Positions 1 to 6,585 of a stretch of 11,327 nt of DNA are shown here, one piece after another. Each line of letters starts with the position of its first letter. The stretch's first letter is position 1. Origin of the DNA: CAZEAN01 sp964510225 (lineage in GTDB: Bacteria > Planctomycetota > Planctomycetia > Isosphaerales > Isosphaeraceae). The DNA lies in contig CAZEAN010000165.1 of NCBI GenBank assembly GCA_964510225.1, forward strand, positions 1-11,327. Reading direction: 5' to 3'. Below the pieces are notes generated by a model. That model did not search any database and was not told where the DNA came from. It saw only the letters and a program-made list of their open reading frames with translations. Position numbers and translations under genes: made by a program.

Positions 1-417
1 CTCTGCGGCAACGGCGCTCGGTTTACACTCCGTATAACGCATCGCCGCCGGAGGGAGCCCTTTGATCGAGCCGAAGTTCCCCTGCGGCGTGATCAAGAGG
101 TGGCGCATGTTCCACCACTGACCCATCCGCGCGAGCGTCGGATAGATCGAGTTTTCGCCGTGGGGGTGGTACTTTTCCATCGTCCGACCGACGACACTGG
201 CGCACTTCGTCGTGGCGCCTCCAGGCGTTAGGTTCATGTCCAGCATCGCGGCGAGGATCCGACGCTGCGAAGGCTTTAGGCCGTCGCGGACGTCGGGCAA
301 CGCCCGGCTCACGATCACCGACATCGCGTAATTGAGATAGCTTTCTTTTAGCTCGTCTTCAATATTAAGCGGGAGGTTCTGCTGCTGGTCTTCACCTGGT
401 GCTTCGGTGCTGCTCAC
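1..417 (-). CDS. gyrA: DNA gyrase subunit A, N-terminal part (cut by window edge)
   Basis: GyrA is the breakage-reunion subunit of gyrase, which introduces negative supercoils as an A2B2 complex with GyrB. Only the first 139 codons are present. The GTG start at 417 is preceded by AAGGAT at a suitable distance. After about 20 variable residues comes the conserved NYAMSVIVSRALPDVRDGL stretch (about 29-47), then KPSQRRIL (48-55), KYHPHG (82-87), QGNFGS (112-117) and AAMRYTE (124-130), with the catalytic tyrosine at Y128. The frame is open to the left edge. Helix 4 reads G-E88-N89-S-I-Y-P93, so the positions equal to E. coli Ser83 and Asp87 are Asn and Pro. A ParC-type topoisomerase IV subunit cannot be fully excluded from the N-terminus alone. 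The gene has its own likely promoter and is separated from the methyltransferase upstream by 229 nt. Confidence 0.93.
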   Translation of the reverse strand, partial: MSSTEAPGEDQQQNLPLNIEDELKESYLNYAMSVIVSRALPDVRDGLKPSQRRILAAMLDMNLTPGGATTKCASVVGRTMEKYHPHGENSIYPTLARMGQWWNMRHLLITPQGNFGSIKGLPPAAMRYTECKPSAVAAE

Positions 418-493
418 AGTCTCGATCCTTCGGCCCAAGGGAGCCCCCAAGGCGATTCAGCGGGGGCCGCAACCATTGCATCGATAAAGCTGT

Positions 494-522
494 ATTTTAC
501 AGAAAGATCAGACGATCAGCAA
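494..522 (-). promoter_or_regulatory. candidate sigma-70 promoter for gyrA
   Basis: Read on the minus strand there is TTGCTG at 522-517, a 17-nt spacer, and TAAAAT at 499-494. The -10 matches the consensus at five of six positions, while the -35 matches only TTG. Transcription would start near 487, giving a leader of about 70 nt before the GTG at 417. This is a visual motif match only. Confidence 0.42.
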
Positions 523-646
523 TCCACTGCGCGACGACCTGCGGCCACATAAACTAAAACGGCATCGCGAGTTAGAGGCTCCGTTGCACGATCGGCCTCC
601 GCCTCAGATGCTCAAAGTTGTTGAAGGGGCGACCAGCGCACCCGAC

Positions 647-1495
647 TCAGTGGGTCCGGGCTCTCCGGAGACTCCAACGAAACTCCAGACCGGCGATCTG
701 GACCGCACCTTCTTTGAGACGTTGGAGCCGATAACGCATTCCTCGACTAAAGTTCAGAATCCCACCGGGTTTAGTAGCGATGACGATCTGACTCTTCGGC
801 ACAAGGCGATCAAGCGCTTTGGCGAGTCGGTTCCCCTCGGTCGAATCCGCAAGGGTATTCCAGAGCGATTCCCAGTGGCGGAGTAGCTCGGAATCGGGGG
901 TCGGTGCGTAGGGCTCCGTAGCGCCAGAGGCCATCCGGAACGCCCACCAAAGTGACCAATAAGAGCCTCCTTGATACCTCGCGTCGACCCGGAGTCCTGA
1001 TTGACGAAGCAAAGCCTCAAGTTGAGCGTGCTCAAACACCCTCCGATGATACGGCGGCTTCCAGTACCAATCGGGGGCAACTTCCCGCATCAACGATTCT
1101 GAAGCGGGGTCTGGGACCGCGATGACATAGCGGGCCCCTGGTCGACCGATCCGCTCCAGTTCAGCGGTCAGTCGGACTGGATCGTCGACGTGCTCTAAGA
1201 CCTCGGTACAAACCACAACCGTCGCTACGGCATCAGGGAGCGGAATCGGGTCGCAATCGCTCAGGATGCTCTTCCAGGATCGAGCTGGAACACCAACCAT
1301 CGCCGCATCAGACAAAGCGATGCAATCGGGATCAATATCGAGCCCGATGACCTTGGCTCCTTGATCACCGGCATAGACACAGACAGAACCATCACCACAG
1401 CCGACGTCGACTACCGTATCGCTCGGACCGATCTCGAGCCCCGGGAAGTCGATCTGAATCGGCCGAGTCTCGCGGACCGCTTCGGCAGTCGCCAT
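647..1495 (-). CDS. class I SAM-dependent methyltransferase (Methyltransf_11-like)
   Basis: The predicted product is a 282-residue Rossmann-fold methyltransferase that transfers a methyl group from S-adenosylmethionine; its substrate cannot be told. Motif I, VVDVGCGDG, lies at residues 28-36 and binds SAM. The acidic loop IGLDID (D53, D55) should hold the SAM ribose. CTEVLEHVDDP (96-106) is the usual motif IV of this family. The C-terminal third is basic and Trp/Arg-rich, with no membrane segment. The frame stays open up to a TTG at 1588 that overlaps the stop of the upstream gene. I chose ATG 1495 because AAGGGAG lies 8 nt before it and the extra 31 residues do not look like part of the fold. 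It probably forms an operon with the HD-domain gene. Many relatives act on quinones, small metabolites or cell-surface sugars, but nothing here decides between them. Confidence 0.85.
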   Translation of the reverse strand: MATAEAVRETRPIQIDFPGLEIGPSDTVVDVGCGDGSVCVYAGDQGAKVIGLDIDPDCIALSDAAMVGVPARSWKSILSDCDPIPLPDAVATVVVCTEVLEHVDDPVRLTAELERIGRPGARYVIAVPDPASESLMREVAPDWYWKPPYHRRVFEHAQLEALLRQSGLRVDARYQGGSYWSLWWAFRMASGATEPYAPTPDSELLRHWESLWNTLADSTEGNRLAKALDRLVPKSQIVIATKPGGILNFSRGMRYRLQRLKEGAVQIAGLEFRWSLRRARTH

Positions 1496-1503
1496 GGTGG
1501 ACA

Positions 1504-1510
1504 CTCCCTT
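1504..1510 (-). promoter_or_regulatory. ribosome binding site deciding the methyltransferase start
   Basis: On the minus strand AAGGGAG is followed by an 8-nt spacer and then ATG at 1495. No comparable site precedes the upstream TTG at 1588, so this site supports the shorter protein. Confidence 0.6.
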
Positions 1511-1512
1511 CA

Positions 1513-1558
1513 CCAGAGCCTCAATGATCCCACAACACCGAGGGATTGAGAGAGCTGG
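1513..1558 (-). other. imperfect hairpin in the leader of the methyltransferase gene
   Basis: In the gap between the HD gene and the methyltransferase the transcript can fold. CCAG pairs with CTGG, CTCA with TGAG, and ATCCC with GGGAT, around a 10-nt loop; a 3-nt bulge and a small internal loop separate the helices. The structure ends just before the AAGGGAG ribosome binding site. There is no following U-run, so it does not look like an intrinsic terminator. It may affect translation or mRNA stability. The pairing is seen directly; the role is inference. Confidence 0.35.
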
Positions 1559-1584
1559 CAACCTAATCTGGAGCGCCAATTCGG

Positions 1585-2232
1585 TCAAGGCGAAGGGTTA
1601 CCGTCTCTTGTGTGTTGTGTTAGATGGCGGAGAGAGGCAATCGATCGCGCCAAGTTCAAGTGAGCCTGCTCCTCGAGGCGACTTCGGAAATACTCAGTCT
1701 GAAAGAGAGTCGAGCGGTTTTGAAAGGATTGAAGAACTCGGATCCGAGCCGCAGTGTACCTTTCGACAGGAACCCAATGGTACTCAGCTCTAACCTGCGC
1801 CTCATACTCAGCGTAACGATCCTCGGAGGCCCCAAGGATAGAAAGATCGAGGTCGAGAAGGAAGCACTGATCAGGAGTATTGGGTGGAACCAGATGCTCG
1901 GTCAGGATGATGAGTGCTTCCAGCGAATCCAAGAGTGATGGTTCGAGCTGACAAAGGGCTCGTCGAGCCCAGGCAGCACTGGCACGCTCATTGTCAGATG
2001 CCCTGGTGTCGTAGATAGCATCATGAAACCAGAGAGCCAACTCCAGTACTGGAGGATCCAGAGGACGAACCGTACACAGATCAAGCCACTCAAAACACTC
2101 ACTCAAGTGTTGTATTGTATGGTACGCACGATGCGGCTCGGTATAAGCCAACAAGAGTTCATCGCAGAGGCCAACGGGGGGTTCAGCACTTAGCTGACTC
2201 CAGGTCTGCTCCCATCGCTTCGCGAGGTCCAC
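1585..2232 (-). CDS. HD-superfamily predicted metal-dependent phosphohydrolase (COG4339 type)
   Basis: A 215-residue cytoplasmic protein with the pattern of the COG4339 family, whose members are predicted metal-dependent phosphohydrolases of unknown natural substrate. RAYHTIQHL (35-43) supplies H38 and H42. ALWFHDAIYD (66-75) supplies the H70-D71 pair that defines the superfamily. DNERASA (80-86) is the conserved helix after it. FLLDLDLSILG further on, followed by a YAEYEAQVRAEY segment, also matches the family. All metal-ligand positions look intact and the length is normal. The start is GTG at 2232, preceded by GAGGAG with a 5-nt spacer. The gene is first in a probable operon with the methyltransferase; its TGA lies 89 nt before the methyltransferase ATG. 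Some databases label this family with a misleading NMDA-receptor name, which should be ignored. Confidence 0.88.
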   Translation of the reverse strand: MDLAKRWEQTWSQLSAEPPVGLCDELLLAYTEPHRAYHTIQHLSECFEWLDLCTVRPLDPPVLELALWFHDAIYDTRASDNERASAAWARRALCQLEPSLLDSLEALIILTEHLVPPNTPDQCFLLDLDLSILGASEDRYAEYEAQVRAEYHWVPVERYTAARIRVLQSFQNRSTLFQTEYFRSRLEEQAHLNLARSIASLRHLTQHTRDGNPSP

Positions 2233-2843
2233 AGCAGCTCCTCTATTCGTGAGACTTGCAACGCTGTATTTCCTCTGCTACGCTTCCCCTCTACGGACCT
2301 AGGAGCCGCATCTAACACGCTTCGGGGCATATCTAATAGCTTGTGGTGAAGAGTCGATCAGTTTCAACTCCTCTTTCGTCGATCTCATTTTGAGGGATGT
2401 ATCCTCTATGTGGCTCAAATTCACGCCCGAGTTCTTCGCAGGTAGGTTGGTAGGGTTTGGTATGGCATTCTTCAGCTTGTTCCTGGTCGCTCAGCTCTAC
2501 ACGTTCACAATTAGCGGCCCCATTCGTCCTGCTTTCGGCTTGATCGGACTCGCGGTAGGACGGTCGGTGGGTTCTGGAAGTTGAGCCTACGGAAGAAACA
2601 ACACTCTTCCCCTTAAGTGCAACCCGGTTTTCTGTACCAGCTCGGAGACAGGTTGTTTCGAAGCCGAATGACCCGTCTGTGGCGTTAACCCAAGGCTCCA
2701 ATTGTCTTTGATAGTCAGTGGGAGACGTGAAAACCAACTGATCGTTGCCACAGATTCTCTTTACCACCAGAGATGCTGGTATAATGACCACTGACCTCGG
2801 CAGAGTCGTCTGCTGAATATAGACGTCATACAGGTGCAGTCTC
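2233..2843. other. 611-bp stretch without a confident gene
   Basis: This region lies between the HD gene and the divergent unknown gene. It is AT-richer than the coding DNA on either side. Two competing open frames lie here: a minus-strand frame whose ATG at 2845 shares a CATG with the start of the plus-strand gene and which runs to 2333 (about 170 codons), and a short plus-strand frame 2408-2584 with one hydrophobic segment. They overlap antiparallel, so at most one is likely to be real. I recognise neither. Two ATCTAA copies at 2310-2315 and 2331-2336 lie 21 bp apart, upstream of the HD gene; this may be chance. The 3' end holds the promoter described separately. Confidence 0.5.
2777..2785 (+). 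promoter_or_regulatory. extended -10 promoter for the gene at 2844
   Basis: TGGTATAAT is a perfect extended -10 element (TGnTATAAT). No good -35 lies 16-18 nt upstream, which fits promoters that rely on the TG extension. Transcription would begin near 2792, giving a leader of about 50 nt before ATG 2844. Confidence 0.45.
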
Positions 2844-3617
2844 ATGTGTATCTTCTCCCGGTACGTCGAAGATGTTTCCGATACGAGTATTTTCGCGCGA
2901 GGCAACAACGGAACTCAATTTCTCGTCTACAGCATGACCTACGCAGCGCCCAAGGAGTTGGCCATGGTGTTGCCGCTTCCCGTTCCAGCCAATCCCGCTG
3001 AAGACGCAGTTCGGTTCATCAGTCTGGAACAATATCACAACTTCTTCGATGACCTGAAGATAGGATTCGAGTCTCGCACTTTCCTATGTCTAGCAGCAGG
3101 CGCGCGCTCTGCCCCACCCTCAGAGCTTGTGGTCCACGATGTCGGCGCCTTCGAGGCTTCATTTGTACCAACTCTCAACGACTTTGATCGGCTCGATGAA
3201 CGATTCCGCATCCCAACTGATGCATGGAATAAATTGCCTGCCTATCACGACTTTGGTTTTGCCGTATTCAAGCTCAAGGGGGGATCGAATCGACAAAAGG
3301 TCCACCCCATGGCGTTTGAATTCCCCCGCCGAAACCCTGATGTTCTCTTCTTTCCGACCATTCACATCCATGACGGCAAAGTTCGCTTTTTAGCCAAATT
3401 TGACCACATGCTTTACTGTCAGATTGATCCTAACGTGCTAGATTATGTCGGTGGTTGGAGTCACTCCGACGACAACGCATCGGCGTTTATGGATTTATCT
3501 CGTACCGAAGGCCTCGTCGATGGAAAGGCTCCATGTTGGCGTCGCAGGCTCAAGGATCGACTGAGAAACAAGGATACATCAGTCGGCGTTCATGGTCGTG
3601 TCGCCAGATTCCTCTAA
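2844..3617 (+). CDS. conserved-looking protein of unknown function (possibly DUF2330-like)
   Basis: A 257-residue soluble protein without a signal peptide or membrane segment. I do not recognise a named family with certainty. The order of elements recalls DUF2330-type proteins: GTQFLVYSMTYAAPKELAMV (23-42) leading into LPLPVP (43-48), VVHDVGAFEAS (96-106), a DFGFAVFKL strand, HPMAFEFP (154-161), HIHDG (174-178) and FDHMLYCQ (186-193). The His-rich strings suggest a metal site or a structural core; this is inference. The protein begins Met-Cys, so removal of Met would expose an N-terminal Cys, as in some Ntn hydrolases; this too is inference. The start has only a weak AGGTG upstream. The gene is AT-richer than its neighbours and is transcribed alone, away from the HD gene. 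The same frame stays open for 69 codons after its TAA. Confidence 0.7.
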   Translation: MCIFSRYVEDVSDTSIFARGNNGTQFLVYSMTYAAPKELAMVLPLPVPANPAEDAVRFISLEQYHNFFDDLKIGFESRTFLCLAAGARSAPPSELVVHDVGAFEASFVPTLNDFDRLDERFRIPTDAWNKLPAYHDFGFAVFKLKGGSNRQKVHPMAFEFPRRNPDVLFFPTIHIHDGKVRFLAKFDHMLYCQIDPNVLDYVGGWSHSDDNASAFMDLSRTEGLVDGKAPCWRRRLKDRLRNKDTSVGVHGRVARFL

Positions 3618-3962
3618 CAGAACGTTCCACCGGAGCGGCCACCGGTTTTAGTTTCACGTCGTTCGCTCCGTTTGCGGTATCTGTCTCCTGAATTAATCGC
3701 GTCGGTCAACCGCGTTTCTGCAAATCTGTTTCGTACTGGGATCAGCGTCGGAGCAGTTCTGTGGGGTGTGAAGAATGCTCTCGGATACGCTCGACTGTTC
3801 GAAGTCACGGCTCCTAAGACGACTTGAAGGTATAACTTCATGGGAATGGTGCCCTCTCGACTCCTCAAATCACCAGCGGCTAGGATAAATGCAGAAGCAC
3901 GCCCGAGGTCATCATCAGGAGCGTGAGGAGCGATCAGGAGACTCCTCCGAAAATAGCCAAGG
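3618..3962. other. 345-bp stretch between the unknown gene and the helicase gene
   Basis: No confident gene. The first part holds a weak terminator-like hairpin. From 3618 to the TGA at 3825-3827 the frame of the preceding gene is open and reads like protein, including GISVGAVLWGVKNALGY. It could be a decayed C-terminal extension or chance. At 3889-3996 a 35-codon frame starts with an ATG preceded closely by AGGA and overlaps the start of the helicase gene in another frame. I found no convincing promoter for the helicase operon here. Confidence 0.45.
3629..3654 (+). terminator. weak rho-independent terminator candidate after the unknown gene
   Basis: ACCGG at 3629-3633 can pair with CCGGT at 3642-3646 across an 8-nt loop, followed by a T-rich tail TTTTAGTTT. 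It starts 12 nt after the TAA of the gene. The stem has only five pairs, so it may be inefficient or incidental. Confidence 0.3.
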
Positions 3963-6584
3963 ATGTCTTTGCGTTGTGATGACGAAACGACGGTAGATCA
4001 AATGCCGCCGTCCGAGGATGCGCCGGCAGTCCCTTCTGCGATCGGTTCTTCGATCGTCCGCTCCTGGTTTGGATCCACCTTTCCTCAAGGGCCGACACCT
4101 GCTCAAGCCTTGGCTTGGCCGTCGATCAAGAGCCGTGAACACGTTCTCTTAATCTCACCAACGGGGACCGGAAAAACTCTCGCGGCGTTCTTGAGTATCC
4201 TGGATCAGCTTTATCAACGTCTTGAAGCCGGAACACTGAACGAGGGGTTATGTGCTGTTTACGTCTCGCCGTTGCGGAGTCTCGGCTATGACATTGAACG
4301 TAATTTGAATCAGCCAATTGAAGCGATCCGTGCTGCTTTAGGAACCTCGGAAAGCCCCGTCTCCGTCGGTGTCCGAACCGGCGACACCTCCAGCTATCAA
4401 CGGCAGAAGCTCCGGAAGTCACCGCCTCATTTGCTGATTACGACCCCAGAAAGCCTCTCTCTCCTCCTTAGCCAGCGGTCTTGGGAACCGATCTGGAAAT
4501 CGGTCGAGTATCTGATCATCGATGAAGTTCACGCCCTGGTCCCCACCAAGCGAGGCGTTGATTTGTCGATCTCGATGGAACGACTCGCCGCTCTTGCGGA
4601 ACGCGATCCGGTCCGAATCGGACTCTCAGCAACCCTCCGACCTCCTGACCCCGCCGTTCAGTTTCTTGTGGGACCGGGGAGAGCGTGCCGAGTTCTTGAA
4701 GCACCGAGACCATCAGGTGAATCAAGACCCACGGTCGAAGTGGAGTCACTCTTGAAACCAAATGAGATTCCTTCCCGAGGCATCATTGATCGTCGGTTGA
4801 TCGATCGGATCGTCGATGAAGTCGAGCGGAATCGGACGACAATCGTCTTCGCAAACACCCGAGCCTTCACCGAACGAATTACCCACGAACTGAAAGAAAA
4901 GCTCGGTGACGACGCCGTCGCTGCCCATCACTCGGCGCTCGATGCCGATCGTCGACGAGCTGTCGAAGCGTCCTTGAAAGCGGGCGAACTCCGGGTCGTG
5001 GTTACCAGCACGAGCCTCGAACTCGGTGTCGACATCGGGACGGCTGACCTCGCAGTCCTCGTTGGACTCCCAGGGAGTGTTGCTCGATGTCTTCAACGCG
5101 TCGGACGGGCTGGTCATCGTCTCGGAACGACTACCCGAGGGCTTCTCCTTGCTTCGAATGCTGCCGAACTCGCGGGTGCTGCGGTCACGGCCTCCGCAGC
5201 ACGTTCGGGTGATGTCGAACCACTCCGATTGATCGAGGCGCCCCTTGATGTTCTCTGCCAACAACTGATCGGGATGGCCGCCGCAGGTGAATGCTCAAGT
5301 GAGGAAGTCTTCGAACTGATCCGGAAGGCCGGTCCGATGAAGAACCTCCGCCGATCCGACTTCGACGACTGTCTCCGGTTTCTCGCTGGCGAGCTTGCAT
5401 CCCCTCCCGGTGCCTGGGAACCCGAGCCCGGCGCCACTCCGCGTTGGACATCGCCGAGGATCTGGAAAAAGGACGGCCTCTTCGGGATCCGGAACAACCG
5501 AGTCACTCGCTGGTTCCGCGCCAATGTCGGTCTGATCAACTCGGAAGAATCGGTCCATGTGGTGGTCGGCAACGATGTAATCGGCACACTCGAAGGTAAT
5601 TACGCCGAACGACTCCAACCGGGAGATCGCTTCCTTCTTGATGGTCGCTCACTCGAATTCCGACGCCTCCGAGGGCTGGTCCTTCATGCAAAGCTTTCCG
5701 ATCGTGAAGCTGACCTCCCCCGCTGGTCGAGCGACCGACAAAGCCTTTCCCGAGAGCTTGCGTTGGAACTTGCAAGATTCCGTGATCAAGCAGGGCAACT
5801 CCTGATCGAAGACCCGACCTCGTTACGCGGTTGGTTGATTGATCGTTTTGAAATTGAGCCCGATGACGCCGCGCTTCTAGAACGTCTGATCGACGCCCAA
5901 CAGCGCATCAGCATCGTTCCGAACCACCGTCTCTTACTCGTCGAAGAGTCACCCGAGCTGGAACAGAACGTCTACAGCTTTCACGCCCCGTTGAGTCGAG
6001 CGGCCTCCGAGGCAGCCGGCAGAGCGATTGCAGCGCGACTCGGTGAGCGACTAGGGACAGACCTTGGTCTTACTGTCGCCGACCTCGGCTGGCAGATCCG
6101 GGTTCCGCTCGACGCTGAACTCTCACTCGATGTCGATGACATCCGAAGGCTCATTCAAGTAGACGGGTTGGAACAAGCCGTTTTGATTGGTGTTGATCAC
6201 GGTGATCTTTCAGCGCGCCGGTTCCGCCATATCGCGGCCAACGCCTTAATGATCCTCCGACGACCCGAGGGCGGTCGGACCAAAGTCGGCGGGCTTTTAT
6301 GGGTCAGCCAACGACTCTTTCCACTCGTGAAAGCAGCAACACCCGATCATCCGTTGCTCCGTGAAACCAATCGCGAAGTTGTTCAGGACCTTCTCGACGC
6401 CCCTTCCGCCCTCGATTGGTTCCGAACGAACCCAGAAATCAGGCTCCAGAGGCTCGACCGACTCTCACCGTTTGCCAGAGCCTGGATTGATGGCAGTGGT
6501 CCCGAACCGCTCCGCTTCGAACCACCCGAAGCGGCTCTTCGGAGGCTTCATGCTCGTTTGACCACCCCAGAGGCAACGGGTTGA
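3963..6584 (+). CDS. Lhr-Core type DEXH-box DNA helicase (ligase-associated DNA damage response helicase)
   Basis: An 873-residue superfamily 2 helicase of the Lhr-Core class. Characterised relatives are ATP-driven 3'-to-5' translocases that unwind nucleic acid duplexes during repair. RecA domain 1 has Walker A SPTGTGKT (65-72), the D187-E-V-H190 box and S222-A-T224. RecA domain 2 has TSTSLELGVDIG (348-359) and QRVGRAGHR (378-386). After these come a winged-helix region and the Lhr beta-barrel and core domains, to a length normal for Lhr-Core but far short of the large actinobacterial Lhr. ATG 3963 follows an in-frame TAG at 3954, so no earlier start exists. AAGG abuts the ATG with no spacer, so ATG 4002 is a possible alternative; conserved sequence begins only near residue 30. 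Its stop is 1 nt before pdeM, which strongly supports the repair role. Confidence 0.94.
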   Translation: MSLRCDDETTVDQMPPSEDAPAVPSAIGSSIVRSWFGSTFPQGPTPAQALAWPSIKSREHVLLISPTGTGKTLAAFLSILDQLYQRLEAGTLNEGLCAVYVSPLRSLGYDIERNLNQPIEAIRAALGTSESPVSVGVRTGDTSSYQRQKLRKSPPHLLITTPESLSLLLSQRSWEPIWKSVEYLIIDEVHALVPTKRGVDLSISMERLAALAERDPVRIGLSATLRPPDPAVQFLVGPGRACRVLEAPRPSGESRPTVEVESLLKPNEIPSRGIIDRRLIDRIVDEVERNRTTIVFANTRAFTERITHELKEKLGDDAVAAHHSALDADRRRAVEASLKAGELRVVVTSTSLELGVDIGTADLAVLVGLPGSVARCLQRVGRAGHRLGTTTRGLLLASNAAELAGAAVTASAARSGDVEPLRLIEAPLDVLCQQLIGMAAAGECSSEEVFELIRKAGPMKNLRRSDFDDCLRFLAGELASPPGAWEPEPGATPRWTSPRIWKKDGLFGIRNNRVTRWFRANVGLINSEESVHVVVGNDVIGTLEGNYAERLQPGDRFLLDGRSLEFRRLRGLVLHAKLSDREADLPRWSSDRQSLSRELALELARFRDQAGQLLIEDPTSLRGWLIDRFEIEPDDAALLERLIDAQQRISIVPNHRLLLVEESPELEQNVYSFHAPLSRAASEAAGRAIAARLGERLGTDLGLTVADLGWQIRVPLDAELSLDVDDIRRLIQVDGLEQAVLIGVDHGDLSARRFRHIAANALMILRRPEGGRTKVGGLLWVSQRLFPLVKAATPDHPLLRETNREVVQDLLDAPSALDWFRTNPEIRLQRLDRLSPFARAWIDGSGPEPLRFEPPEAALRRLHARLTTPEATG

Positions 6585-6585
6585 G

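Noticed and set aside
1496..1588. TTG start for the methyltransferase overlapping the HD gene stop (TTGA)
   Set aside because: Overlapping starts are common, but there is no ribosome binding site, the 31 extra residues look unrelated to the fold, and ATG 1495 has a strong AAGGGAG.
2310..2336. Two ATCTAA copies 21 bp apart upstream of the HD gene
   Set aside because: Six-base repeats at helical spacing can mark an operator, but the motif is too short and not tied to a promoter I can see.
2390..2584. Plus-strand frame of about 60 codons with a hydrophobic segment (ATG 2408)
   Set aside because: It has a plausible but distant GAGGG upstream and one possible membrane helix, but no recognisable family and a longer antisense frame over the same bases. 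Not enough to call a gene.
3925..3947. GAGGAG/CTCCTC hairpin upstream of the helicase start
   Set aside because: The 6-bp stem lies 15 nt or more before the ATG and does not cover a usable ribosome binding site; likely incidental.
4746..5587. Minus-strand frames of 157-172 codons
   Set aside because: They lie opposite the helicase motifs and have low-complexity, Arg/Ser-rich products typical of antisense frames in GC-rich genes.
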